A stretch of 40,687 nucleotides of DNA from assembly GCA_937951625.1 (NCBI GenBank), contig CALFBP010000029.1, forward strand, positions 1 to 40,687. The letters run 5' to 3'. This document shows, one piece after another, positions 1 through 9,025 of this stretch. This DNA is from an uncultured Thermoguttaceae bacterium (lineage in GTDB: Bacteria; Planctomycetota; Planctomycetia; Pirellulales; Thermoguttaceae). The notes under the pieces were generated by a model that had not been told where the DNA came from, searched no databases, and worked only from the letters and a program-made list of their open reading frames with translations. Positions within the stretch are counted from its first letter, which is position 1. Each line of letters begins with the position of its first letter. Made by a program: the position numbers and the translations under genes.

Positions 1-2
1 AC

Positions 3-2090
3 TGGGATATGCAGTGGCAGGACAAGATCACCACGGTCGTCAGGCGGGTGGCGAAGGACCTCATCGCCAACGACGAGACGGAGATCAGCGAGGTCGTGCG
101 GCGTAGGCTCTTCGAGGACATCGGGAGTGACCGCGTCCGCAAGAACGTCGCCAAGGCTTATGCCGACTGGTGCTTCGAGCGGCGGGCGCAACTGCCGCCG
201 GAATGGACGGCCGTGGACAGCGCCGCGACGGAGGCCAAGGCCAGGGAGTACCTGCGCGGCCGGTTCGAGGCGTGTTATCCGTTCCACCCGGCGACGTTGT
301 CGGTGTTTCAGAGGAAGTGGCAGGCGCTTTCGCAGTACCAGCAGACGCGCGGGACGCTGGCCATGCTCGCCCAGTGGATTTCGTGGGCGTACCGGACGGG
401 GTTCACCGAGGCGCGACGCGAACCGCTCATCACGCTCGGCTCCGCGCCGCTGGAAGTGCCGGAGTTCCGCAGCATTGTGCTGGGGCAGCTTGGCGAGTCG
501 CGGCTTGTGGCCGCCATCGACGCCGACATCTCCGGCGCGCACTCCCATGCCCGGGCGCTCGATGCGGACACCAAGGGAGCCTTGCGGAGCATCCACCGCC
601 GCGTAGGGACGACCATTCTGTTCGAATCTTCCGGCGGGCAGGTGGACAAGGTGGCACACCTGCCGGAGCTGCGCTTCGCCCTCGGCGAGCCGGAAGTGGA
701 CACGACGTCGGTGGACAACGCTGCATTCACGCTGGAGGACAAGTCGTACTTCATTCGGCGCGTGGGTTCGGACGGCTTTAAGATAAGCCACCAGCCGACC
801 CTGAAGAAGGTGGTGAGCGACCGCCGGGCGTCCCTGGACGAGGAATCCGAGATCAAGCCCGCCATGCGGGAGCTCGTCCGGAAAGAGTTCGAACGGGGCG
901 CGAGCATTCCGGTCGTGCGCTTCCCTGAAGACGGAACGGCCGTACAGGACACGCCAAGGCTCACGCTGGTGATCGTCGAACCGGAGTCCGAATGGACGGG
1001 GACCGGCTCGCTTCGCCAGCAGATAGCGGAATGGACCAAGCAGCGAGGCAAATCGCCCAGGCTTTACCCCGGCTCGCTTGTGTGGTGCGTGAAAAAGCCC
1101 GGCCGAGACCTGCGGGAAAAGGTGGAACTCTGGCTGGCGTGGAGGCGAGTGGACAAGGAAGTGGCCGAAGGAACCCTTGGCGGGGATTTCGACCGTGACG
1201 ACCGGGCGGAGCTTCGATCGAAGGTGACGGATGCGGAAGAGGCCGCCAAGGACGAGGTCTGGGGTGGTTACCGCTTCGTGGTCATCGCGGACAGCCAGGA
1301 ACCGGATGGCCTGAAGACCATTGATCTTGGCGCGGGGCACTCGAGCGGTGGCGAGACGCTCTGCGGGCGGGTGATAACCGCCCTGAAGTCGCAGGCCCTG
1401 CTGAACGAAACTGTGGGGGCAGGCTACATCGAGCGCAACTGGCCGCCCGCGTTGAGGGAATCCGGCGCATGGCCCCTGGCCAGCCTGCGGCAGAGCTTCT
1501 TGAACGGATCTCTCACGCGTCTCCTGGACCCCGACTCGACCCTGCGCAGCAAAATCGTCGAGTTCGTGGGCAGAGGCGATTTTGGGCTTGCCTACGGCCA
1601 GAAGCCGGATGGCAGCTATGAGCGGGTTCTGTTTGAAGAGTTTGTCGACCCCGCGGATGTCACCTTTGAGTCGGTCGTGTTCCTGCTCTTGAAGAGCAAG
1701 GCAAAGACCTTGAAGGCCGCACCGCCGTACCTGCCGGCAGGCAGGGAGCCTGTCCTTGGTGGAGGTGCGGGTCCACTACCCACACCGGAGGCGGAATCGG
1801 TCCCGAGTCGGGAGCCTGAAACGAAACCCGAGCGGGAGCCTGTGCCCGGCGCTGCTACGAGGACGTTCAGGATTTGCGGCGAGGTGCCACCCGAAGTCTG
1901 GAACCGACTGGGAACGAAGGTTCTGCCGAAATTGCGGAGCGGCTCGGAACTCAAGATCGGCATCGAGTTCTCGGTCACCGTGGAACCCGGCGTTGCCCAG
2001 AGCTTTCAGACGGACATCAAGCAGATTCTGGATGACCTTGGGTTGGCCGACCGCGTGCGGATTGAACCGACAGCAGGGATGAACGCGTGA
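3..2090 (+). CDS. DUF499 family ATPase, C-terminal part (cut by window edge)
   Basis: The reading frame is open from the first bases of the window, and the first Met at 9 is internal-looking, so this is the C-terminal ~695 residues of a larger protein; DUF499 proteins are usually ~1000 residues or more. The segment around residue 90 (YPFHPATLSVF, then QQTRGTLAML) matches the part that follows the P-loop ATPase core in DUF499 proteins. The Walker A motif would lie upstream, outside the window. A Pro/Glu-rich linker near residues 585-620 leads to a compact C-terminal domain (from EVPPEVWNRLG). DUF499 includes BrxC/PglY of BREX and ATPases found with DUF1156 methyltransferases, so an antiviral or DNA-modification role is likely by family. 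No partner gene follows; the next 1.3 kb is decayed. Family call fairly sure, function inferred. Confidence 0.75.
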   Translation, partial: WDMQWQDKITTVVRRVAKDLIANDETEISEVVRRRLFEDIGSDRVRKNVAKAYADWCFERRAQLPPEWTAVDSAATEAKAREYLRGRFEACYPFHPATLSVFQRKWQALSQYQQTRGTLAMLAQWISWAYRTGFTEARREPLITLGSAPLEVPEFRSIVLGQLGESRLVAAIDADISGAHSHARALDADTKGALRSIHRRVGTTILFESSGGQVDKVAHLPELRFALGEPEVDTTSVDNAAFTLEDKSYFIRRVGSDGFKISHQPTLKKVVSDRRASLDEESEIKPAMRELVRKEFERGASIPVVRFPEDGTAVQDTPRLTLVIVEPESEWTGTGSLRQQIAEWTKQRGKSPRLYPGSLVWCVKKPGRDLREKVELWLAWRRVDKEVAEGTLGGDFDRDDRAELRSKVTDAEEAAKDEVWGGYRFVVIADSQEPDGLKTIDLGAGHSSGGETLCGRVITALKSQALLNETVGAGYIERNWPPALRESGAWPLASLRQSFLNGSLTRLLDPDSTLRSKIVEFVGRGDFGLAYGQKPDGSYERVLFEEFVDPADVTFESVVFLLLKSKAKTLKAAPPYLPAGREPVLGGGAGPLPTPEAESVPSREPETKPEREPVPGAATRTFRICGEVPPEVWNRLGTKVLPKLRSGSELKIGIEFSVTVEPGVAQSFQTDIKQILDDLGLADRVRIEPTAGMNA

Positions 2091-3012
2091 TCCGATTTGA
2101 CCATAGACCCGCGAAGTGCATAGCGTCGAGACCGTTGCACCTGCAAGGACTGCGCATGCCCCGCTTCTGCTTGAGGGAGCCTTTTGGTCTTGGCGGGGCT
2201 CGACCTTGCGTGGGAACGAGTATGGATGCTGATAAACGAGCCCGTTCCCCGCTCGATTTCAAGGAAGAGCTCCGTTGTAATCCCCGCCTTGGCAGGCAAG
2301 ACGAATGGGAAAGTGCCCGAAAGGGCAGGTTTCCAGGCTACCACGTGCTGAGAAGATGCGAACTCCCTGAGATTTCTACGGATTTCATGCTTGTGGACCT
2401 TCGACAAGTTTACTCCTTGCCTGTAGCACTCGTTCGCCGGTTGGCCGCTGAACGGAATCCGCGGCTTCGCTTGCCGCCGCCATACCGCGAGCATCACTCG
2501 CTCAGGCTTTTAGGTTCTTCAGGCGCGTTGGGCTCCCGGTGGATGTGCCGCCGTTCACAAAGCGGGGAAAGGAGCCAAGCTGAAGTGCCGTCAATCATGA
2601 CCAGAGCCCCGTACTTGCCCACGGGAGCTGAGGAAGAAGATGGCTACGAAGTACCCAGGGCTAATATCGAGTGGCCGACCAAGCGTCCGGATTCTGTGAT
2701 TTCGGCCCGCATTCGTTCCACTTCGGTTTCTGTTGACCGGCCGCCAAGCTCTCTTGCCGCGCCCAAAAAGATGGCCTCGCGTTTAGAATGGCACCCTTCG
2801 AACCTCAGCCATAAGCGGTGCAGGTTTTCAACGGGCTGGCATCGGTCGCACGTCCACCGTACGGGACTAGAAATCAGCAAACCCTTTGCCACCAATGATT
2901 TCGGACCACCGGGGCAGAGAGAGTCTCCTAGAAACACGGTTCTGGTCGGGGAGCCTTCCGATTTTCCGCGAAATCGCCCTACCCACAAGATGTCCGCCCC
3001 CAAACGCCGGCA
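2091..3012. other. Non-coding or decayed stretch after the DUF499 gene
   Basis: A frame opening with GTG at 2087 runs to 3022. Its translation is rich in Arg, Pro and Ser, shows no domain, and switches character several times, so I do not call it a gene. On the minus strand near 2275-2300 the translation contains VLPAKAGI, a string commonly produced when short dispersed bacterial repeats are translated. No complete gene, tRNA or terminator is visible. The stretch looks like a mosaic of degraded sequence at the edge of a former defence locus. Confidence 0.5.
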
Positions 3013-3126
3013 CCCCTGCTAATTCCGGTTCTGCGGAGATATGAGAACGAACTTGCCGCCGGTGCCTTGCTGATCGTGGACGAAGTGAAGTCGCGGGTAC
3101 GATTGCTGCCGCTAGCGCAAAAATGA
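3013..3126 (+). pseudogene. C-terminal remnant resembling a DUF5615 PIN-like protein
   Basis: In one frame this reads LRRYENELAAGALLIVDEV followed by a SRVRLLPL ending and a TGA stop at 3124. It resembles the C-terminal end of DUF5615 (COG4634-type) PIN-like toxin proteins, where a charged helix, an 'AGAL' turn and a short 'RVRLLP' strand close the protein. There is no start codon or upstream domain; the frame before about 3013 shows no homologous sequence. It is best read as the surviving tail of a deleted toxin-antitoxin gene. The match is by eye and short. Confidence 0.35.
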
Positions 3127-3319
3127 CACTCGGTTTTTTGCGCCGCCGTCGGCGCCGAGGTGGGGCGAGGCGTGTCACAATACGTCGGTCCCACTGGAAC
3201 CGAGACGCTGCTGGACCGGCAAGAAGAGGGAGACGCCGCATGAGCGAGGGCATCACGTTCCGCGCCAGAGTCCATTGCCGCCGAGGTTCTAGGGGTCGCA
3301 AGCAACTCTGCCCGGGCGA

Positions 3320-3351
3320 GAACCTCGCCGCGGGCGGGCGTGGATTGAAAC
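3320..3351 (+). repeat. Solitary CRISPR-repeat-like sequence (type I-C style)
   Basis: This 32-nt segment ends in GCGTGGATTGAAAC, identical to the 3' end of common type I-C repeats, and is preceded by a GC-rich imperfect dyad as in those repeats. Length 32 also fits. About 30 nt downstream, 3382-3401 (GTCGTCGCCCGCACGGGTGC) resembles the 5' half of a similar repeat but then runs directly into a REP-like palindrome. No second full copy, leader or cas gene is present. It is therefore a possible remnant of an array rather than an array. Confidence 0.4.
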
Positions 3352-3396
3352 CGTAAGAGACTCTCCAGGCTCCGGAACCTCGTCGTCGCCCGCACG

Positions 3397-3426
3397 GGTG
3401 CCACTGCTGGCTTGTCCAGCAGTGCC
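3397..3426. repeat. REP-like palindrome, copy 1
   Basis: A perfect 9-bp inverted repeat, CACTGCTGG (3402-3410) and CCAGCAGTG (3416-3424), flanks the loop CTTGT. It lies 22 bp upstream of the RAYT transposase relic, the usual arrangement for a RAYT and its cognate REP. Related palindromes occur at 18918-18960, 31638-31673 and 37875-37916. Confidence 0.65.
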
Positions 3427-3448
3427 CCTTGTGGATACCATCGTCGAG

Positions 3449-3676
3449 ATGACGCCGCCTCCACGCCATTGCAAACGAGTCCGGCGCCACCTCGACCCAG
3501 GCCACGTCCACGAGCTGACCTTTTCCTGCTACCACCGTTGGCCCTTGCTGACCAACCACGTGTGGCGGGCTAGGCTCGCCGAAAGCATTGACCGGGCGAT
3601 GGAAGGCCATCGTTATCGGCTTGCCGACGAGGCTTTGGCTGAGCACAATAGGAGGTTCGGCATCGGCCAAAGATAG
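3449..3676 (+). pseudogene. REP-associated tyrosine transposase (RAYT), truncated
   Basis: The 75-residue product begins with the RAYT N-terminal signature: RRHLDPGHVHELTFSCY, then the 'RWPLLT' stretch and a helix ending in GHRYRL. These are single-stranded-DNA Y1 (HUH) transposases of the TnpA_REP family, normally ~150-220 residues long, that act on REP palindromes. The frame departs from the family just after GHRYRL, before the HUH motif and the catalytic Tyr, and ends 17 residues later, so the enzyme must be inactive. I take ATG 3449 as the start; a Met at 3398 lies inside the REP palindrome. Neighbours are decayed sequence and REP copy 1. Confidence 0.75.
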
Positions 3677-3746
3677 TCGCGCGAAGAGCCGGACGCCGGA
3701 TGTTTAATTGCTTGAGTGCCTTCCTTCATCGAGATCGATTCTCCAC

Positions 3747-5288
3747 ATGTCCGCGCACGAGTCCCTTACGGCTTCTTCCCGCCCGCTGCTGATCTTGATT
3801 GCAGCGGTCCTCGTTTGCTACGCGGTGGCCCTCGCCCTGGGCTTGCCCCAACAAGGAGCGGAGCGGAAGACCTCGCCGGCTCAGGAGAGCGTAGAAGCGC
3901 CCGAGCACGCAGTCCCCTCGGGCCATCCGCCGTATTGGATGATCACCCCGTTTGCCGCTCTGCTTCTGGCGATCGCCGTGTTCCCGCTTCTGCCGCGGAT
4001 CGCAATCTGGTGGGAGAGCAACCTCCACAAACTGTACGTGGCGATCGGATTGGGCGTGGCGACGCTGCTGTACTATTTGCTCCTACACGACCAACCCGTG
4101 ATCCAGCACTGGCCGGTCGAACACGCGGTCCAGCCCGGAGAGGGACTTTTCCAGCTCGCGGTAGCCGCAGCGGTGCTAGAAAACGCGATCCTCTCGGAGT
4201 ACTTGCCTTTCATAGTCCTGCTGCTGACGCTTTACACGATCAGCGGAGGACTGCGGATTGACTGCAATTTTGCTGCCCACCCGGGAACGAATGCCAGTTT
4301 CATGGCCGCGGGCGCGATCCTGGCGAACCTGATCGGCACCACGGGCGCGGCGATGGTCTTGATCCGCCCGCTGTTGGAAACCAACCGCGAGCGCAAGCGC
4401 GTGGCGCACACGGTCTTGTTTTTCATCTTCATCGTGTGCAACTGCGGGGGGTGCTTGCTGCCGATCGGCGATCCCCCATTGTTTCTCGGGTATTTGCGTG
4501 GGGTACCGTTCCTCTGGACGCTCCGCCTATGGCCAGCTTGGCTCCTGGTCAACGGGACGCTGGTGGCCGTCTACTATGTTGTGGATCGGTGGTGGTTCTA
4601 TCCGCGGGAGACGGCCCGCGATCTCGCAGTGGACGAAGTCCGCACCCACCGAATGCGGATCGCGGGGATCTGGCCGAACGCGCCGCTGCTGCTGGGTGTG
4701 CCTCTGGCCATCATGTTTTTGGATCCGGCCAAGCCGCTTCCAGGGACCGATTGGCATCCGTGGACATTTTTACGGGAGATCGTGGAACTGTCGCTGGTTG
4801 CGCTCTCGCTGCTGCTCGGCGACCCGGCCACGCGGCGGCAGAATCGCTTCAATTACCACGCCATCTCGGAGGTGGCGGCCTTGTTTCTGGGGATTTTCAT
4901 CTGTATGCAAGCCCCCCTCCAGATTTTGCACGTGCGGGGGCCTTCGCTGGGGCTGTCGCAACCCGCCCACTTTTTTTGGGCCACGGGCAGCCTGTCCGCG
5001 GTCCTCGATAACGCCCCGACTTACGTCGTCTTTCTCGAGACCGCACGCTCGTTGGGCGGCAGTGAGAACATGGTGGCTGGAGTACGCGAGACCTTGTTGG
5101 CCGCTGTAAGTCTCGGCGCGGTGTTCATGGGGGCAATGACGTATATCGGTAACGGTCCCAATTTCATGGTCAAAGCCATCGCCGAAAAATCTGGCGTCGC
5201 CATGCCGAGCTTTTTCGCTTACTTGCTGTGTAGCGTCGTGGTGCTCACTCCGTTGTTCGCGCTGGTAACGATTGTGTTTCTCCAATGA
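3747..5288 (+). CDS. NhaD-type sodium:proton antiporter
   Basis: A 513-residue polytopic inner-membrane protein of the ion transporter superfamily (NhaD/ArsB-like), predicted to exchange Na+ (or Li+) for H+. After an N-terminal helix and a hydrophilic stretch come about ten to eleven hydrophobic segments. Signature sequences are IGDPPLFLGYLRGVPF in the first half and the second-half motif around LDNAPTYVVFLETA followed by MTYIGNGPNFMVKAIA; these resemble the two re-entrant ion-binding regions of NhaD proteins. The TTG at 3708 would add 13 residues that do not look like part of the protein, so I prefer ATG 3747, although its ribosome binding site is weak. A propeller gene follows 37 bp downstream and may be co-transcribed. 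Ion specificity cannot be read from the sequence. Confidence 0.85.
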   Translation: MSAHESLTASSRPLLILIAAVLVCYAVALALGLPQQGAERKTSPAQESVEAPEHAVPSGHPPYWMITPFAALLLAIAVFPLLPRIAIWWESNLHKLYVAIGLGVATLLYYLLLHDQPVIQHWPVEHAVQPGEGLFQLAVAAAVLENAILSEYLPFIVLLLTLYTISGGLRIDCNFAAHPGTNASFMAAGAILANLIGTTGAAMVLIRPLLETNRERKRVAHTVLFFIFIVCNCGGCLLPIGDPPLFLGYLRGVPFLWTLRLWPAWLLVNGTLVAVYYVVDRWWFYPRETARDLAVDEVRTHRMRIAGIWPNAPLLLGVPLAIMFLDPAKPLPGTDWHPWTFLREIVELSLVALSLLLGDPATRRQNRFNYHAISEVAALFLGIFICMQAPLQILHVRGPSLGLSQPAHFFWATGSLSAVLDNAPTYVVFLETARSLGGSENMVAGVRETLLAAVSLGAVFMGAMTYIGNGPNFMVKAIAEKSGVAMPSFFAYLLCSVVVLTPLFALVTIVFLQ

Positions 5289-5325
5289 ATGCCTTTGCGG
5301 CGATTCTCCAGGTCGAGGAGCAACA

Positions 5326-6762
5326 ATGATGGCCCCCCCTTTCGTGAATCCGACGAAACTCCCTTCAGAGCCCGGCCCAAGTGACCCCTTGGCTCGGCCG
5401 GGCAAAAGCCGCCGTCGTTGCCCAAGCCCCACGGCAAGCCTGGCCTCCAGGTCCGCTCTTTTCGCAAAAAGGGCCGGGGCGACTCTCTTTTGGACGTCCA
5501 ATCTGGCCGTATGGATCGCGTTGTCCTGGCCTATGGAGCGTTTAACCTCTCAGGCCTTCGCCGCCGAACCCGACGGGATGATCGCCTCGCCTGAACCGGA
5601 TTGGCCGCAATGGCGCGGACCGCGGCGCGACGCGATCAGTTCCGAGACCGGCCTGTTGCCCTCTTGGCCGACCGAAGGCCCCAGGCTTTTGTGGAAAACA
5701 GACGGTTTAGGTAGGGGATGGTCATCGCCGATCGTCGTCGGCGAGCGGATCTACATCACCGGCGACGTGGGCGACGACCTGGTCATCTTCGCCCTCGACC
5801 TCGACGGGAATCTCCAGTGGCGGATGACCAACGGTTCCTCGTGGACCGGGGCGTATCCGGGCGCTCGGGCCACGTGCGCGTATTCCGAGGGACGAATCTA
5901 CCATCTCAATGCCCACGGCCGGGCCGCTTGCTTGGATGCCACCACGGGCGAGGAGCTTTGGGCGGTGGACGTGCTGGAGCGGTTCGGAAGCCGCAACATC
6001 ACCTGGGCCATCAGCGAGTGCTTGCTGGTCGACGGTCCACGGCTGATCGTCACCCCCTGCGGCGAGAAGGCCCTCATGGCCGCCCTCGACAAAAAGACTG
6101 GCGCGACGGCCTGGACCACGGAGCCATTGCCGAAGGACCGCGCGAGTTATTGCTCGCCGGTCTTGTTCCGCCATGCGGGAAGAAGAATCGTGGCCGGTTG
6201 CTCGTCGGCCCACGGCTTCGGCGTGGACGCGGACACGGGCCTGCGCCTTTGGACCGTTCCCCTGGAAAACCGCTATGGCGTGAACGTCACGCCGCCGGTG
6301 TACGCTGACGGAAAAATCTTTTATGTCACCGCGTACACGCCCGCCTTGCAATTCGCGCTGGAGGCGGCAGGCGAGGGTATCGAACCGAAACAGACCTGGA
6401 GCAACGGCTTGGATACGGTGACAGGCGGGGCCGTGTTGGTGGGCGGACGTCTGTATGCGGCGGGCTATTCCAAGCCGAAATGGTGGTTCGCCTTCGACTG
6501 GAGCACCGGCCAGACGCTCGCCGAGCAGAAAGGCCTCACGACTGGGGCAGCCGTGTACGCCGATGGAAGACTCTACTGCTTAGCGGAAGACGGAAACGTG
6601 GCCCTCCTCCGGCCTACCGCAACCGCGTTGGAGATCGCCGGTAGCTTCCGGCTGGTGCCCAAGACCCAGCGCGACGCCTGGGCCCACCCCGTCGTCTTCC
6701 GCGGCAGGCTCTACCTCCGCTACCACGAGACCCTCTGGTGCTTCGACGTGCGTGCCCGATAG
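5326..6762 (+). CDS. PQQ-like beta-propeller protein, secreted
   Basis: A 478-residue protein with a long N-terminal region ending in a hydrophobic, signal-like stretch (around TSNLAVWIALSW, then a probable cleavage before AAEPDG). The mature part opens with DWPQWRGPRRDAIS, the usual beginning of planctomycete PQQ-like propellers, and contains repeated blades of the type 'VVGERIYITG...LDLDGNLQW' and 'LDATTGEELWAVD'. Such proteins are BamB/quinoprotein-like folds; most planctomycete members lack a known substrate. No haem motif is present. ATG 5326 is chosen because GAGGAG lies ~10 bases upstream; an in-frame ATG at 5272 overlaps the antiporter end and lacks such a site. Specific function unknown. 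Confidence 0.8.
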   Translation: MMAPPFVNPTKLPSEPGPSDPLARPGKSRRRCPSPTASLASRSALFAKRAGATLFWTSNLAVWIALSWPMERLTSQAFAAEPDGMIASPEPDWPQWRGPRRDAISSETGLLPSWPTEGPRLLWKTDGLGRGWSSPIVVGERIYITGDVGDDLVIFALDLDGNLQWRMTNGSSWTGAYPGARATCAYSEGRIYHLNAHGRAACLDATTGEELWAVDVLERFGSRNITWAISECLLVDGPRLIVTPCGEKALMAALDKKTGATAWTTEPLPKDRASYCSPVLFRHAGRRIVAGCSSAHGFGVDADTGLRLWTVPLENRYGVNVTPPVYADGKIFYVTAYTPALQFALEAAGEGIEPKQTWSNGLDTVTGGAVLVGGRLYAAGYSKPKWWFAFDWSTGQTLAEQKGLTTGAAVYADGRLYCLAEDGNVALLRPTATALEIAGSFRLVPKTQRDAWAHPVVFRGRLYLRYHETLWCFDVRAR

Positions 6763-6878
6763 CAACGCTGGCAGACTTCGCTTGCGGGGAACCGACGTTT
6801 CTGCTGTATCCAGGAGTTTCGGTGGACTGCGGTTTTTGGAAATTCCGTGATTTCGTTGCCTAGAACAGAGATTGCCTC

Positions 6879-7793
6879 ATGTTCCAACCCATGGAACTCG
6901 CCGAAGGCCGATTGATTCCGGCCACAGCCTCGGGCGGGAATGTGCTCGTCTACATCAATCCGGACGAAAACGAGAGGAGGCACCTGGTCGAGTCGTTCAA
7001 GATCGACGAACACACACTGGCCTCCGCTTTGGACCCCGACGAGCTGGCGCGGCTGGAGTTCGAGCCCGACCACGTGGCGATCATCTATAAACGGCCGCGG
7101 AACTATTCCAGCGCCGAGGAATTCGTGTTTCGCGTGAATTCGACAGGCCTGTTTTTGTTCGCGGACAAGCTGGTGATCGTGGTCTCCGACGACTTGCCGC
7201 TGTTCCAGGGCAAGGCGTTCACCAAGATTACGTCGCTCCAAGACCTGGTATTGCGCAAGATTTATAGCTCGATTTTCCATTTCATCGAGCATCTCCGCGT
7301 GATCAATGCGGTCTCCGAGACGCTGGAGGACCAGATCAACGCATCGATGCAGAACAAGTACCTGCTGAACCTCTTCAGCCTCGAAAAGAGCCTGGTCTAC
7401 TACCTCAACGCGATCAATTCCAACGCCAAGCTCATCGAACGCCTCAAACACAGCGCACTCAAAATCGGCTTCACCGCAGAAAACTTAGAGTTCATCGAGG
7501 ACATGCTCATCGAAAACAGCCAATGTTACGAGCAGGCCGAGATCTATTCGAACATCCTCGCCAGCATGATGGACGCTCGGGCGTCGATCGTGGGCAACAA
7601 CCTCAACTGGTTGATGAAGACCCTGACGATCATCACCATCGCCATCATGCTGCCGACCTTCGTGGTGAGCATGTTTTCGATGAACGTCCCCTTTCCCGGC
7701 CAACATCACCCCTGGATGTTTTGGATCATCTTGGGCATGGCGGGGGCGTCGGTGGGCATAGTCCGCCTCGTCTGGCACTGGAAAAAATGGTGA
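6879..7793 (+). CDS. corA: CorA-family divalent cation (Mg2+/Co2+) channel
   Basis: A 304-residue protein with the CorA layout: a cytoplasmic alpha/beta domain (about residues 1-150), a long helical stalk (about 150-240, including EKSLVYYLNAINSNAKLIERL) and two C-terminal membrane helices. The pore loop after the first helix reads MFSMNVPFPG, so the invariant GMN signature is SMN; the second helix follows at ~275-298 and the protein ends in a basic tail (HWKKW). CorA forms pentameric channels for Mg2+, Co2+ or Ni2+. The gene converges on hypD with 55 bp between the stops. A role in Ni or Co supply for the hyp genes is possible but unsupported. A second Met at 6891 is an alternative start. Confidence 0.82.
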   Translation: MFQPMELAEGRLIPATASGGNVLVYINPDENERRHLVESFKIDEHTLASALDPDELARLEFEPDHVAIIYKRPRNYSSAEEFVFRVNSTGLFLFADKLVIVVSDDLPLFQGKAFTKITSLQDLVLRKIYSSIFHFIEHLRVINAVSETLEDQINASMQNKYLLNLFSLEKSLVYYLNAINSNAKLIERLKHSALKIGFTAENLEFIEDMLIENSQCYEQAEIYSNILASMMDARASIVGNNLNWLMKTLTIITIAIMLPTFVVSMFSMNVPFPGQHHPWMFWIILGMAGASVGIVRLVWHWKKW

Positions 7794-7848
7794 GGGGCGA
7801 CGGCCGGACGCAGCGGCGGCTGGAAGCCCCGCCCGGCCACCCTTCGCG

Positions 7849-8931
7849 CTAGCGCCGGTAGCGATAATAGGCCGCGCATGCCCCTTCGGCAGAGACCATG
7901 GGTGCTCCCAGCGGGCGCTCCGGCGTGCATCGCACGGCGAAGGCCGGACACTCGCGGGGGCAGCGGTGCCCTTGGAGGATTTCGCCAGCCATGCACTCCG
8001 CCGGTTCTTCGGCGGCGATTGGCGGAATGGGGAAACGGTTTTGCGCATCGAAGCGGGCATAGGCCGGGCGTAGCCCCAGGCCGCTGGCGGGAATCTCGCC
8101 GATGCCCCGCCACTTCCTGGCCACCGGCTCGAAGACCTCGCGAATGGCGTCCATAGCGCGAGGGTTTCCCTCCGGTCGCACCGCCCGAGAATATTGAATC
8201 TCCACCTCTGCCCGACCCTCCTCCAACTGGTTAAGGCATTGCCACACGCCCTGCAAGATGTCGAGCGGTTCGAATCCGGTCACCACGATCGGCACGCGGT
8301 ATTCCGCGGCGATCGGCCGGTACTCCTCGGTGCCCATCACAGCGCACACATGGCCGGGGGCAAGGAACCCCTGCACGCGGCAGTTCGGCGATTCGAGCAC
8401 GCCGCGGATCGCCGGCGGCACGAGGACGTGCGACACCAGCATCGAGAAGTTCTCCAAACCCAAGCGGGCCGCTTGCAGCACCGCCATGGCGTTGGCTGGC
8501 GCCGTGGTCTCGAATCCGACGGCGAAGAAGACGACTTGCCTTTCCGGATGCTTCTGCGCGATCGCGACCGCGTCGATGGGAGAATAGACGATCCGCACGT
8601 CGCCCCCTGCCGACTTGACCCGCAACAAGTCCTGACGCGAGCCCGGCACGCGAAGCATGTCGCCGAAAGAACAAAACGTGACGCCGGGCATCGCGGCAAT
8701 GGCCATGGCCACGTCGAGAATCTCCACTGGAGTCACGCAAACGGGGCAGCCGGGGCCGTGAATCAGCGTCAGTTCGGGCGGCAAGAGTTCGTCCAAACCG
8801 AAGCGCACGATCGAATGCGTCTGGCCGCCGCAAACCTCCATCATCGTCCACGGCCGCGTGATCCGGCGACGAATCGCCTCGATCCACCGCTTGCAGGCCT
8901 CGGCGTCGCGATACTCGTCCAGATATTTCAA
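7849..8931 (-). CDS. hypD: Hydrogenase maturation factor HypD
   Basis: HypD is the iron-sulfur scaffold that, with HypC, carries the Fe(CN)2CO unit for [NiFe]-hydrogenase. Conserved features are CGGQTH (C34), GPGCPVC (C62, C65), the [11 protein letters not shown] segment and the C-terminal [11 protein letters not shown] cluster region (C324, C328) that binds a [4Fe-4S] centre. The frame is open further upstream, but HypD proteins normally begin 'MKYLDEFRD'. The equivalent here is LKYLDEYRD with a TTG codon at 8931 and a GGGAG site 10 bases before it. This gives 360 residues, the family length, and leaves 94 bp after hypC. It is the last gene of hypF-hypC-hypD; there is no hypE before the convergent corA end. 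Confidence 0.93.
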   Translation of the reverse strand: MKYLDEYRDAEACKRWIEAIRRRITRPWTMMEVCGGQTHSIVRFGLDELLPPELTLIHGPGCPVCVTPVEILDVAMAIAAMPGVTFCSFGDMLRVPGSRQDLLRVKSAGGDVRIVYSPIDAVAIAQKHPERQVVFFAVGFETTAPANAMAVLQAARLGLENFSMLVSHVLVPPAIRGVLESPNCRVQGFLAPGHVCAVMGTEEYRPIAAEYRVPIVVTGFEPLDILQGVWQCLNQLEEGRAEVEIQYSRAVRPEGNPRAMDAIREVFEPVARKWRGIGEIPASGLGLRPAYARFDAQNRFPIPPIAAEEPAECMAGEILQGHRCPRECPAFAVRCTPERPLGAPMVSAEGACAAYYRYRR

Positions 8932-9025
8932 GGCTTGGCTCCCAGAGATAAAGTGCTTTAAACCCAGGGCGGCGTTTGGCCGCACTTTCGATCTAACCGT
9001 GGGGCGGCCGTTGCCGAGACCGGGG

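Noticed and set aside
2087-3022. Open frame of 311 codons starting with GTG and overlapping the DUF499 stop
   Set aside because: The translation is Arg/Pro/Ser-rich without any domain or consistent pattern and contains repeat-like segments; GC-rich DNA yields such frames by chance. The end position also overlaps the DUF5615-like remnant in another frame.
8260-8285. tRNA T-loop-like GGTTCGAATCC
   Set aside because: It lies inside hypD coding sequence, with no acceptor stem or anticodon arm around it. No tRNA was found in the window.
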